This document shows, piece by piece, positions 30,850 to 42,239 of a DNA stretch of 64,000 nt. The translations under genes and the position numbers were made by a program. Below the pieces are notes generated by a model. That model did not search any database. It saw only the letters and a list, made by a program, of their open reading frames with translations, and was not told the DNA's origin. Source of the stretch: Anthoceros angustus (Eukaryota; Streptophyta; Anthocerotopsida; Anthocerotales; Anthocerotaceae); NCBI GenBank assembly GCA_010909165.1, contig VJWM01000238.1, forward strand, positions 124,001-188,000, read 5' to 3'. Within the stretch, counting starts at the first letter, position 1; each line of letters opens with the position of its first letter.

Positions 30850-32463
30850 GGCATATATTCCTATCATTCCTCGCCGACTCGAGTCCCTCCCCGCCAGATA
30901 TCTCGGCTTCATCACCTGATTCATCGTTGTCCATTACACCATCTGGGGTTGCAGGCTTGAGGTGGGCTCGTAGAGCACTCAGCTTCTCTTTGATCGCTTT
31001 CTTGTCGGCAAGATACGATGTTTCCTCATGCTACTTGAACCCATAATAAACGATAACCGTTCTCCGAACGAATAACTTCTGTATATTAGGTGGATTGTGT
31101 TGTTTGCCCCTCTTCCTTTCGGGGACGGACTGTGTTCTCAACTCGAGGATGACTTCCTCCATATACTTCCCTTCAGTGCGTGGTCATCCTCCACCAATGC
31201 ACAAGTAAGGATCGGTCGGTGAAATGGACTTCCACAACCTTTGCGACCCAGAAAGCTCTATTGTGTATGTCACCCTCACAAGGCGTTATAATGAACATGC
31301 CTTTCTCTATCTCCATGATATCCCCATTCATCCTTTCACACTCTTGTCCTTGACGATCAGCACCCTGGTGGGCTCCTAAGTACATGTCCCTTTGGGGAAT
31401 TTCCCGCAACAATGCTTCATCTAGAACAACAACCCCTGCCACCGGTTGGATGTGGAATTTGCCGCTGTCGTCAGATTCCATGGTTTTTCCACAAGACCAA
31501 TATTGTTGTCTACGATACATGCAATCTCCTCTTGATCCTTCCAGAACATTGTCCACCATTGTTCTTCTTCGGCATTGACATATGTTGGCAGATTTAGCAT
31601 TCCTTTCCGCAAATAAGCAACCTCGAATGGCGATCCCAACCCCACCTCTTTTGTCCTTGGCTTGGGCGCCATCAAAGGTGCCGGGCTAATATCGCTCGGA
31701 ACAAACCCGTGAACTCCAAGCCATCTTGACTCCCCGAGGAGAGGTTGAATCCGCTTACTCGAATAATCATTTTCCGCGAGTTTCTCCTCTCGTGTGATTT
31801 TGAACCGATGTTGAAGCGATAGATTGTTCAATTGTTTCAGCCTTTATCGATATCCCGCCTTTGTTATAGGCCGCATATACAGTCCGGAAGTCCGAACCCC
31901 CAACACCGCACCTCCGGGTTGGGCGTATACGCTGTGCTTATCAAGGTCTCCATAGCTGGTAGGGTTTTCACCTCCTTGTGCTTCAAATGTTCAGAGAAGC
32001 AAGAGAACATATGGTCCACTTGGTCGTGTGTGTGCCCTACGAGGAGAAATCCGACCTTCACCTTTTCAAAGGTGACCTCCACAAGCATATTGAGGTACGC
32101 AAAAAGCAATTGGTTCTTGTTCTCCCGGCATGTGTTATCCAGCTGTAAATATAGAATTTTCGGTAGCAACCCATTATATGTGTGGATAATGTCCTGAATA
32201 ATAGCAATAGTCAAGTTTGCATCATTCCTCAGATTCGCAAAGTGGAGATACGCCCTGGCTTTCAAAGTATAATTGTGTACCATGCAGCCCACAACATGGA
32301 CTGTTATGCGGTAGTCCTCCTTCAGGTCCTTCGGCCATCTCAAAATATGTGTCAACTCCGTCTTCTTTTGATCCATGCCGTCAATGCATAGTAACATGTA
32401 CTTCTGAGGGACAGTGTAGCTTTTTGTGCGATGCTTCATCAACTTCTTCCTCTCATTCATCAA
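30850..32463 (-). pseudogene. Transposase-like protein of the DUF7869 type, broken
   Basis: The best part is 32463-31864 on the minus strand, 199 codons without a stop. It contains YMLLCIDGMDQKK, ILYLQLDNTCRENKNQLLFA and FLLVGHTHDQVDHMFSCFSE. The spaced D, DN..ENK and GHTH.QVD motifs recall the plant and protist proteins annotated DUF7869, which I regard as RNase H-fold, transposon-derived. After frame shifts near 31850 and 31450 the C-terminal part continues (EEEQWWTMFWKDQEEIACIV, HIQPVAGVVVLDEALLREIP). It fades by 30850 in an acidic IKEKLSALRAHLKPATPDGV tail. An acceptor-like TTTTGCAG lies just upstream (about 32510), so an exon may start there. The N-terminal part is absent on this strand. 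Family identification is from memory. Confidence 0.55.
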
Positions 32464-32589
32464 TTATGTTCGATGTTTATTTGAGGCGTCCTGATATACA
32501 TCTGCAAAACACACCACTAAACCAGTGAGAATGGACACCTGGATTAGTTACCATAATGGGGTAGCCTAACCGAAGTTACAAACATTTTA

Positions 32590-33110
32590 TTTGCAGCGGA
32601 CATGCCGGCAACATGCCTTCAGAGGCACCCCGCGTGCCAACGCCATCCCACGGCATATGCATGACAGGGCGCCGGAATGCCCGCGCCCAACCCTCCAGTT
32701 TGCAAGATGCCGTGAAGACCCTTCAAGGCGCTGCAAGTGCCCCGATCGGTGGCACCATGTCGGGCGCCGCCTTCAGCCACATGCCGGCCCCTCGACGGGC
32801 GGGGCTCGGCATGTGATGCACCACCGCACGATGCCGCCCTTCCCTCAGAGAGCGCCGGCATGCCGGGTATTTGACGGTTGGCGCGCATGCTGCGCCCTTC
32901 CCAGAGGGCGCCGCATGCCGCCTCGGCGCCGGCATGCTGCGCGCTTCCCGGCATGCAGGCGCCCGCGTCTAGGCCCGCATGCCGGTGCTCCTTTTCTCCG
33001 GGGCGGCATGCCGCGCCCTTCCTCATAAGGCACCGCCCGCCTTCATTCACGGCTCCAATGGCCGCCGCAGGGGTAGGGGCGCGCATGCCGGCCGCCCATC
33101 TACCACTACG
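32590..33110. repeat. GC-rich island with repeated GGCATGCCG palindromes
   Basis: GCATGCCGG/GGCATGCCG-like octamers recur roughly every 30-60 bases (for example near 32600, 32780, 32860, 32915, 32955, 32980, 33005 and 33085), interspersed with 'gcgccctt' and 'ccgggc'. Several are self-complementary (CCGGCATGC, GGCATGCC). All six frames are open for long stretches, which reflects composition, not coding. Confidence 0.7.
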
Positions 33111-33119
33111 CTTGGAGGG

Positions 33120-33939
33120 TTAGCTCTCCGCAAAGAGTATAATAGCTATTACAAGGATTCTAGGTAGGAAATGACGGAGTACCGTATGCTGGCATACCTT
33201 GATCAATCTGATGATATGTACTCCGGATGTTGTACTTTAGCCCCGCGCATAACGCACATGTCGAAAACCGGTTAGACCTCTGAATTTTCACCCTCTTAAA
33301 GTTTTCTGTCCATAGCCTCAGAAAATAGGCATATGACACAAACCGCAATGCTGGTGCACATTTTGCTGTTGTTTGACTTGAAAAGCAAGGTGGCTCAAAC
33401 GCGTAGTCGAGTTGGCAATTTCAAACGGATTTGATGTAGTCATCGGAGAAGAAATGTTGTGGATAACTGTGCTTTGTTGCATGAGATGAAACCGATGGTC
33501 TTCCTTTGTAGGGCTAGGAGAGCACATGAGACCGCACCAGAATGCACGAATACCGCGATATTTGCCACCTACTCCCCGGAACTTGAATAGTTGTGTGGCT
33601 GTGGGTGGAAGCCCAGGTCGGAGGGGAAACGACGCTCGTCGTTCAAATCCAGCCTCCCAAAGGACTGGTCGGCTTTTAAGATGCGAACGTACGTGTGTTG
33701 GGCGACTGCGGTCGTTGTCGATGTCTGCCACCTCGAGAGGACACGAAATGATGTCTCTTATCGGCGAACCGGTGAGACAATGCAAAGTGAGAAGAATGTT
33801 TTGCCGATTCAAAAGAGGCAAGCCGCAGGTGTCTCTTTAAAGAAAAGTGACGGAGACGCTGTCTTGGCGATTCTGAGCCATCGCAACAAGTTGTGTCTTC
33901 CTATTACATCAAGGGATGGTCTTGAGCGAGGACCGTGTT
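33120..33939. other. No gene recognised
   Basis: Short overlapping frames only. A plus-strand frame at 33591-33944 may be the upstream part of the element fragment that follows, but no motif supports it. Confidence 0.35.
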
Positions 33940-34435
33940 CTTGAGGCTACGGGGAGCGAGTTATTCCTTCAATCCCTTGTTAGAACGGATGTGAATGCCA
34001 AATGTAGAGACAAGGTTGTCACTTACATTATGGGAGAGCCACCGATGCGGTGTTGCCTGAAAGCATTTCGTCGGGTATACTGCATAGGCTTTGCAAGGTA
34101 TGACGAGTTGAAGAACAGGGTATTGCTGAATGCACCATGGGATGGGGCCAAGCCGAATCCTCACGTGCAATCCTCACATGCTCTTGCTGCGATCGCGTGG
34201 ATGGACTCAACATTTCTTTTGCTGGCAGAAAGGTTGCCCAACGTTGAAGTACAACGGCGCGTTAGTACAAACGGGACGTGCAATGACTTTCCACATTCGT
34301 AGCACAAATGGTCAACAGGTCGACTTCAGACAATACCTCATCCTCGTCCAAGCCATGGATAGAATGCAGCATCTTGGCAAGCTGCCCGATAGAGACGATC
34401 GGCCACAGTCCCCCCCCCCAAAACTGGTTTAGCTC
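33940..34435 (+). pseudogene. N-terminal fragment of the same transposase-like family, opposite strand
   Basis: The plus-strand frame reads YIMGEPPMRCCLKAFRRVYC, GFARYDELKNRVLLN, HALAAIAWMDSTFLLLAERL, and after a shift IRSTNGQQVDFRQYLILVQ. The 'C..AF..VY.I...R...L' pattern followed by a helical 'AI.WM...F' resembles the region N-terminal to the DUF7869 core. It lies in inverted orientation relative to 30850-32463, so either two broken copies or an inversion is present. Confidence 0.4.
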
Positions 34436-35419
34436 TGCGAGAATGCAATGAACATAAAGCTTGGAACAAGCAGGCCTCCTCTTGATACCGCTCACAGTCT
34501 GCAACCACCCGCAAACTCTCCTCTTATTCCTGCCATCAAGCACAGCTGATGCGTTCAACAATGAAGAGGGCACAACACATGCCAGCTACATACAATCAGC
34601 TCACCATAAGGCGCCGCCAGTTCATCGAAGGTTCGGTGGCGAACAGTAGGATATCTAGGCTGAAAATAGAGTGCACTTATTGTGAGATAACAATGTCTAT
34701 AATGATCGAGATAGGGTCATATCTGGTACAATTATGACCGGGTACTGGGGTTTAAATAATGGCACTGGTCAATATTTTGACGGCCGTCATCACATTAGGG
34801 TTTCTTACGAATGTCCGCTTCTAAAAAGGGTATAAGTTTGATAGGAGCCCCGTCTGGGTTCGCGTTTCTTGCAGGTGAAGCTCGACGGAGTGCTGACGGT
34901 GGCTGCCGTACGGGCATAATCCACAGCGCCAGCAGACCTTCAAGGCCAGGCAGCTTGCGTGCAACCTGCTGCAATTCCGACGCTAATCCCATCTGCAGCT
35001 GGAGCGATTCACGCTGACGCCTTCTCGAGGGCTGCCATCAGTTACCAGCGCGGTCGCAAAACGTAGGGAGGGTGGCAATTGCTGGCTTTTTGCTCCAACT
35101 CACAGCCCTTTTGTGTGCCTTCTCTGATTAACGACGGGGTGCAGGGACATGGCGAGTGGAAGGCGTAGCAAGAAAGGCCTGCCTGAAGCAGCTGCAGACA
35201 ACCCCGGATTGTGGGGAAGGCGAAGAAGGCGCGGAAATCGAAGGTGCCGACAGCAGATGCCTTGCCCAAATCTCCACTCCCAGTGAGCGTTTTTCCAGGG
35301 CATGTTGGTGTTACTTGACTCCAAATTTCCAATTGCTTTTAACCCTGTGGTGTCAAGGGTGGGTCGAATTGAAAGAAGAAAGACAAGGCGCATGGAGGAG
35401 CAGCAGAGAAGAGTGGAAT
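34436..35419. other. No gene recognised
   Basis: Only short frames of arbitrary composition are seen between the transposase-like fragment and the CACTA-like terminus at 35420. Confidence 0.4.
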
Positions 35420-36010
35420 CCCTACTAGAAAAGGCAGCCCATGTTACAGTCGTGGTTGCAATTTTATGTTACACTTCCAAATTGCAACATGCTATGTAGG
35501 CTTGGTATTAAGATTGACACTATTCCCTTCTCATGCTGTGACCATCTTAACATGAACCTGGCTCTCTCTCTCATCACCTCACCCTCCTAAGTACAACCTC
35601 CCTCTCGCAAGCATTGTTTATGATTTCAAACATATGCAATGAAAACTTGCTTATGTTATAGTCCTTTGTTACAATTTCATGTAACACGTTCCATGTGGAA
35701 CACCCAAAAAGTTAGCTGGCTTGGTGTTCAGTTTGTGATTTTGTTCTCCACCTTCTCTCATCATCTTAACAACATGCAAGTGGTCTCCTGACCTTTCACC
35801 TCACCATTAAGAGCTGATCATTGAGTTTGTTGGTTTGGTGTTAAGTTTGTGATTTTCTTCTCCACTTCCTCTTACCATGTTAACAACATGCTCCTGGTCT
35901 CTCCTTTCACCTCACACTCCTAGTTAATGCTCCAGTGTGACACCCCTTTCTTTATTGTTTCCCTCTTTGTGTTGCAACATGACTGTGACAATGAGTTCCC
36001 TCTCCCACCA
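35420..36010 (+). repeat. CACTA-like transposon end with subterminal repeats (copy B)
   Basis: Starts CCCTACTAGAAAAGG (35420) and runs rightward through TTGCAA-spaced motifs (35456-35495, with 'ttttatgttacacttcc' between) and looser repeats around 35640-35710 and 35970. Spacers contain 'ggcttggtgtt' and 'catcttaaca'. It is the inverted relative of 1-556, and the first 60 bases match its last 60. I found no matching right end or transposase before the next elements. Confidence 0.5.
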
Positions 36011-36286
36011 GGATTTTATTCTTCCCCTCTTGCTTTTCCTACATAGCAATTACCAAGAACTCTATCTCTCGTGGGTATCTTTCCATCTTCGCATAGCCAT
36101 GCATTTATGATTAATCTACCTTCCCTCTTCAATGCACCCTTGTGTCCACACCTGGTTTTGTTTTCAAGCCCCAAATACTCTTGTTATTACCTAATTATGT
36201 ATAGTAGGATTCTACATTATTTATATGTCTGTCTATACATACGGTTGGTGGATGTGTTCAGATAATCCTATATACATGATCAAACA

Positions 36287-36288
<2 letters not shown>

Positions 36289-36319
<31 letters not shown>
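36289..36319. repeat. (AT)n microsatellite
   Basis: About 31 bases of uninterrupted AT dinucleotide, followed by a degenerate 'aatataatatac'. Confidence 0.97.
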
Positions 36320-36324
<5 letters not shown>

Positions 36325-37455
36325 ATATACTTTATGTATAGGTACAAATTCATAGATATCTAACCATGCCATAGTTATAAGTATACCCCATACATTAATA
36401 TAATACCTCATCACATTTACCACCAAATGCGCACACATGCGCATTACGCTTCAAACGCCCCATTTGTGCGCTTTTCCATCTAGACTTCCGTCAGATATTT
36501 AACATTTTGCAGACATATGCCATAGTTTTCGGGTTCATTCCACAACGCTAAACATATCGAAGGACAATGTAAACGCTACGTAAATATGGAATGCCCGCCT
36601 ACAGTGTGTCCGCCGGAGGCCGATCTCCTTCCTCTGCTCGACCGACCATCACCCCCTCGACGCACTACAATCAAGCGTGTTATCGCCCACAAGCACTCCT
36701 CCACCAACCACGATACATGGCGGCGGATTGAATGTCCTCGATGCGCCGCTCGCGTGTTTCATTTGCCGCTTGCTCCACGCGCATACCGCAAGAAAGGAAC
36801 CGCATCAAAATCCAACCACAAGACAAATCAATCCAGCTTATTGCGACATGGACTTATACCACATGAATGCACATGCACATTTCGGCCATCCGCCTCTACG
36901 AGTCCGACTCCTCGCATCTTCAACATCCGCTGCCTTTGCCCGACCTTTTGGCCTAGCACCTCCCGCCTGCTTCTCCCGCCTCATGTCCACCCTTTGAGCG
37001 CCGGCATTCGAGCCACTAACCTCCACGCCAGCCTTGCACTCCGGCCCCATAGGCTGCATAATTCACTGCAAGAAGTTACTTAGGCAAAATGATCCGCATT
37101 CAATTCATCCCCGCCGCCATTGCCACCAAACTCACACTTTTGGAGACAGATCTTGTGATTCGCCTTGTGGGTGGCAACACACACCTCCACCTTCCACACC
37201 ATCCCCACGCCTCCGATCACCGAGTGATGCCTCCTCGCCCCACCTTCCTTCCCTTCCTGACATGCTATGGTTCCTTCCATCTTTTCGTGCCCTTCACCGC
37301 ACATACCTTTCCTTCTCCTTCGACCGCAGCCCATGCACACACACTCGCCATCGCTCACGCCTTCATGTCCCAACGACGCACTTTCTTCGCCACTAGCTAT
37401 TCCACCAAGGCCCCGATCTATCGCCATACCACTCCAAGAGTCTTGATGCCTCCAA
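36320..37455. other. No gene recognised
   Basis: AT-rich to about 36580, then C-rich sequence with a 165-codon plus-strand frame (36586-37083) of Pro/His/Arg-rich, unconserved-looking composition. I do not call it a gene. Confidence 0.4.
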
Positions 37456-37459
37456 TCCA

Positions 37460-38160
37460 TGTTTCGCAGCCCATTTCAACTCCTCATCAAGCGCCTCCTC
37501 CCCATCGCTGGACATACCTTCTCAAGTCTTTTGCTCATGGGACCAAAAGGATTCCCATCCCATGCTCGTGCTTTGCAAGTCGAGTCAGGGAGTTTGATGT
37601 ATGCAATGATTCACGCCCCAACATTGCCTTTGCAAGGAGGGTTATGTGTGCCAAACCCCGCAAGAAGCATTGGGAGGCGAAAAGGAGTTGAGGTATCCGA
37701 ATGGTACAAAAGCTTTGTGCATATGTTGGTAGTGAAGATGCATGTGGTTGGGTACAGATGCTGATTATGGTGGGATATGGACAAAAGGAGGTCCACATCG
37801 TTATGTCTTCATGTGCACCGGAGGGGCGCCTCATGATCTCGCTGGTAAAATGGCATTACGCTATCTACCAGGTCGAGTATGTTGCAGCAACCGAGGCTTG
37901 CAAGGAAGCCATATGGTTTGCCTGCTTAGTGGGAGACTTGGGGATCAAGGTTGAGCTGCCAAGTTGCATTGTGATAGCCGTAGTGCTATCCAATTGGCAA
38001 AGAATCCAAGGTTTTGCGAAGACTAAACATGTGGATGTGAAGTATCACTTCATTCGAGAGGTGTTAGATGACAAGAGGGCACAACTTGTCAAGGTTCACA
38101 CCAACCCCGCAGAGATATTCTTACCAAGGGACTCTACGAGCAATTTGCACAAGCTCTGAC
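37460..38160 (+). pseudogene. Copia RT-end and RNase H fragment (second family)
   Basis: Reads GSLMYAMIHAPTLPLQGG, KKHWEAK, YVGSEDACG, then a clean RNase H end: QVEYVAATEACKEAIWFA, LVGDLGIKVELPSC, KTKHVDVKYHFIREVLDDKR and LVKVHTNPAEIF. The order and motifs fit Tnt1-type Copia RNase H. Several small losses break the frame. It ends about 60 bases before the LTR at 38222. Confidence 0.82.
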
Positions 38161-38221
38161 AATCGATGGGCATGAGATAGTCCATTCTCCCACGAAGGTA
38201 AATTGGCCTTTAAGTGGAGGT

Positions 38222-38465
38222 TGTAAGGGTATTAAAGCTCAATGTACTTAGACTAATACACTTAGTCTAAGTTAGGTGTCGCTATATCATTAGTTTAGTC
38301 AAGCTAATCACTAGGAAGCTTCTTGTGCTCCTTCCTAGGGGCTTCTTGTGGAGCTTCCTAGGGAGCCCTATTGAGGGTATAAATACCTCCAAGCCTCATC
38401 TCAATGTGAGAGAGTTACACTTGCCTCCTCCTCTCCTCTCCTCTCCTCTCCTCTTTCCACCATCA
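38222..38465 (+). repeat. 3' LTR following the second Copia family
   Basis: A purine tract (AAGTGGAGG) precedes TGTAAGGGTATTAAAGC. Inside are a TATA box TATAAATA (about 38379) and, near the end, a (TCCTC)n pyrimidine run. It probably ends CCATCA at 38465. No partner LTR is present in the window, so the boundaries are inferred. Confidence 0.6.
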
Positions 38466-38499
38466 TGTGCTGCCACACGATCCTTCATCCTCCTGCCCC

Positions 38500-40320
38500 A
38501 GCTGCTCAGCGTGGACAGCCTCTTCCTCAAAACCCTAATCTACAGGCAGTTGATGATGAGCTTCCAGCTAATGTAGATCACTCCGAACATGAGGACAGCG
38601 AAGATGAACATCTTGCAGATGCTGCTTACCCTGAATCAGACCTGGATGCAGATGCTGCAAGTGTTGCAAGTCATAGTGACGCTGGTTCTCTTGGTTTGGA
38701 AGACTCTCTCATAAATTCAAATCATACGGATGAAGAGGGAGCACCTCCTGCCGCTGCAGTGAGGGATACTTCCCCAGATCCTGTCTGCGGAACGCCGCCC
38801 ACGGCAGAGTGGCGGAACCTCCGCAGTGCTATCGATTTTCGCAGCACTATCACCATGTGATGTATACATGTGCACGGGTTAGGCCTGATCCTCAGAGTTA
38901 CAAAGAGGCACTTGATGGGCCTGATGGTAAACATTGGAGGATTTCGATTGATGATGAGTATAGCTTGTTGGTGAAGAACAACACCTGGGAACTCGCAGAC
39001 TTGCCCCCTGGCCGGAAACCTATCACATGTAAGTGGGTTTTCAAAACTAAACTGAAGGCAGATGGTACAATTGCATGGTATAAATCACGATTAGTAGCTC
39101 AGGGTTTCTCACAGATACCTGGAATTGATTATGGAGACACTTTTTCGCCAGTTGTCAAACTGCCTTCTGTTCGGATTTTGCTGGCCATGGCTGCTTACTT
39201 TGATCTCGAACTCCACCAGATGGATGTTTGCACGGCCTTTCTTCACGAGGAACTCGAGGAGGTCTTATATATGGATCAGCCTGAAGGATTTGTTGATAAG
39301 CAATTTCCTAATAAAGTCTGCAAGCTGTTGAAAACCTTATATGGGTTTAAGCAGAGCCCTCGTGCCTGGTACAAGAGGATTATGAAGTTCCTCAAAAAGC
39401 ATGGCTTTGTTCAATCACCAGCAGACTCTAATGTTTTTTACCTCGATTGTGATGGGCTGTTTGTCATCCTTGCTCTTTATGTAGATGATGCAATTTTGTT
39501 GAGCAATCACCCCGAGCGACTTGTGAAAGGCCTTCTTAGGTCCCATGGTCGCTTGCCTCTTCGATGACAGATCCCATGCCACACGGCACCATCATTCTAC
39601 ATCGCACCAAATACATAAAAGAAATCCTTAAGAGGTTTAATTTGACCTCAACACCCATGAAAAAGCTTACCGGACCAGCCACCACAGGATGTTGATGAGG
39701 CTATGATGATCTGGAGTTCCGTCTGAGGTGGTTTAATTTTTCTGCCAATGACACCCGACATCGCCTACTCGTTAGTGTTGTGTCGCAATTCTTGAAGGCA
39801 CCGGCAAAGCACACTGCGTCAAGTAAACGAGCATATCGCTACCTTGAGGGTCAATGCCCTACCACACCGTGACTAGCAAGAGGGAGTTTGACTTATGCAT
39901 TTGCGATGCCGAGTTGGGCATCGATGTGGACACTAGGAAAAGTCCGTACCATGTTTCTTCTTGCCGGCACAAGGTGCCATTAATGTCTTGTAAGAAGCGC
40001 CTCTTCTCTTGCACTGCCCTCGACGCCGAGTAAAGGCCTCGGATGCGTAAGGAGTTAGAATGGGAACGCAATTTCTTGATGCTCACTTACCATGAGCCAA
40101 CTTCATCTCGCCTTGGTGTCTAACCCCGCCCATGCAAGAACCAAGCATATTGAGTTGTACCACCATTACATTCGAGATGTGGTGAAAGGCATAGGCAAAG
40201 TGGAGTATGTCGAAGATCAAGATAATGTTGCCGACATTCTTACAAAGGCTTAAGTAAGCCAAAGCACTACAAGCACCTTGCACTTTGGATGAGGGTGTTT
40301 TCTATGCCCATCGCAACCTA
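38500..40320 (+). pseudogene. Copia RT-RNase H segment, third family copy 1
   Basis: 38500-38860 is an acidic integrase-RT linker (ADAAYPESDLDADAASVASH). 38863-39540 is a clean Copia RT: ALDGPDGKHWRISIDDEYSL, LPPGRKPITCKWVFKTKLKA, YKSRLVAQGFSQIPGIDYGD, MDVCTAFLHEELEEVLYMDQ, TLYGFKQSPRAWYKRIM and the catalytic LYVDDAILLSNH. After about 39540 the sequence becomes gapped, and the RNase H region (39700-40300) survives only in pieces compared with copy 2 at 56700-57650. There is no integrase, gag or 5' LTR: the left end abuts the foreign LTR at 38222-38465. Confidence 0.88.
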
Positions 40321-40579
40321 GAATTCACCAACCTATGGCAGGCGTTATTGTGAATAGTGGCATGTCCTCGCAGGATTGCTTTACAGTTGCCGGGCACTGC
40401 GGAGGCATGTCCCTACTGCTCTGTGCATATAGGTTAAGGAAACCACATGGCACTAGGTGGTACTCTTGTATGCAGGCACCCTCTCACCGCAGTAAAGGAT
40501 GAATTAATAAAGATACAATCCAGACGTGAGCTGATCTGCATCGACTACCAATACAAATAGTGACTTTGAGTTGCTTACC

Positions 40580-40800
40580 ATCTTGTGAAGGAGGGTAGGG
40601 GTTTTATGTTGGCCCCACACTGTGCTCATCTCCAAGTGTGCCCAGAAGCCCATTTCCTCCTCCTTGACCATCTTCCAATCTCGAACTGTAAGTAGAAACA
40701 TGCGGGCACGTGAGGAGGATTCTACCTACCGTGTCTTCCACAATTGACCTCAATTTTGGCTAATCAAGACGGGTCGAGCTCCTCCATCTTCTTGTGGTCG
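40580..40800 (-). pseudogene. Antisense Gypsy RT scrap in the 3' region, copy 1
   Basis: Gapped version of 57981-58247 on the same relative strand; 'gccccacactgtgctcatct' and 'cccatttcctcc' are recognisable. See the better-preserved copy. Confidence 0.55.
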
Positions 40801-41203
40801 CGATGAGGTGTGAGACCGATTGAGTACACTGCGGCCAATGCTTATCCTCTTCATGACAAGAGGGACTTGGGTCGACCATCACCGAAATTCTCGAGTTCAA
40901 GTCCAAGAGGCCGCTCCAGCCTTGGTGGTGGCCACTCCTTCCTTGGTAGCAGGTTCCACTTGCGCCATGCCTCCATGCCGTGCTCGCCGCTATGCTCGCC
41001 GCTATAATGCACAGACCGCAAGCGCAAGCTTGCTATTTCTCTTCATGGCCACACCGACATCGCTTTCCTCGCGTTCACGTCCGAAGCTTAACCCTTAGCC
41101 ACCACGCTCCGCTTGCAGCCTTTACGCTCCAAGGCGGAAACGGAGCGTAGCCCTAGACACCGCTTCTCCTAGATTCCGTGCTAACCTGTGCTCGTTAAGA
41201 GGA

Positions 41204-41360
41204 GTGTTAGGGTTATTTGTTGAGGTCTAGTTAACCTCGCATGGTTAACATTAGGGTTTCATGGAAGTATATAAGACACAATTTTGATCGTTGAATTTAG
41301 TTGTTGTTCATTCTCTTGTGCATGTGAGTTTGGTACGAGAGCTTCTGCTATTTATTTACA
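41204..41360 (+). repeat. ~157-bp Copia LTR (probable 3' LTR)
   Basis: A purine tract AAGAGGAG ends at the LTR start TGTTAGGGTTATTTGTTGAG. It ends TTATTTACA. It contains 'ggaagtatataagacac' with a TATA box. A close relative is 46241-46400, and a 40-base piece is found at 58549-58588. Confidence 0.75.
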
Positions 41361-41429
41361 CTTTGAGGCCCTCATGATGTTTTGTTTATTTACGCAGATT
41401 GCCCTGCAGCCTTAGGACATACTTATGAA

Positions 41430-41640
41430 GCTTTCTTTGGTAGAAACCAGCTATCCTTCATCTTGAACCTTGTTGCATAGCTTACGCTTTCATTCCTAAG
41501 GCCAAGAGAACCAAGTTAGCTAAGGCCAAGAAATTCCTTATGATAGGATACAGAAGGTATAAAGCCAAGCTTTATGACGTACTCGAACAAGGTGGTCACA
41601 CGCGGTCACCTTTGATGAAGCCTTACCACAAGTGATTCCC
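41430..41640 (+). pseudogene. Copia integrase C-terminal fragment
   Basis: Across frames it reads YEAFFGRKPAI, then CIAYAFIPKAKRTKLAKAKK, FLMIGYRRYKAKLYD. This is the Copia integrase end (TPYEAFxGxKPxxxHLKxFGC). It is only a scrap. Confidence 0.7.
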
Positions 41641-41815
41641 ACCACACAGGAGATTTCGACCTCTCTCTTCACGCGTAACTTTTTCACGACTTTGACTTGG
41701 AGAGATTGCTCTGGGGAAGAAGAACAACATCAAATGATGAGGAGGCGATGAAGCAATTTTTAATGACTTCATAGCAAAGAACCTCTCCTGTGGGCCAGCC
41801 ATCGGTTATTGTCTC

Positions 41816-42130
41816 CCTTGTTGTAGATTACGTTGTAAAGCCTTTTTTCTCAAATTTTGATCTTTATTTCTTCAAAAATATTTTTATCATCATTAATCAA
41901 AAATATGATTGGAAGCCATTTACAATAGCAATTGATGATGTGGCTTCCTTGTTATAGATTACATTGTAAAATATTTTCTCAAAATGATCTTTATTTATAA
42001 AACTCTTTTATTATTAATCAAAAATATGATTTGAGGTAATATATATCAGCGATTGATGATGTGGCTCCTTGTTGTAGATTACGTTGTAAAATATTTTTCT
42101 CGAAATGTGTTCTTCATTTTTAAACTCTTT
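41816..42130. repeat. ~120-130-bp tandem repeat, 2.5 copies
   Basis: 'ccttgttgtagattacgttg' at about 41816 recurs near 41946 and 42066, each followed by 'taaaatatttttctcaaa' and a 'gatctttattt' stretch. Confidence 0.88.
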
Positions 42131-42239
42131 ATTATTGTTATGAGGCTTAATACTAGTATACGCCACGCTCTTTGGCATTTTCTTAAGTGTTCTTATTATG
42201 AGTAGGTGCCACCTCTACACCCACAAGCAAGGCGCACTC

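Noticed and set aside
32591-33123. Several open frames on both strands in the GC-rich island
   Set aside because: Six-frame openness is due to high GC and the recurrent GCATGCC word.
36586-37083. 165-codon plus-strand frame
   Set aside because: C-rich composition, no motif, flanked by similar unconserved frames; not enough support for a gene.
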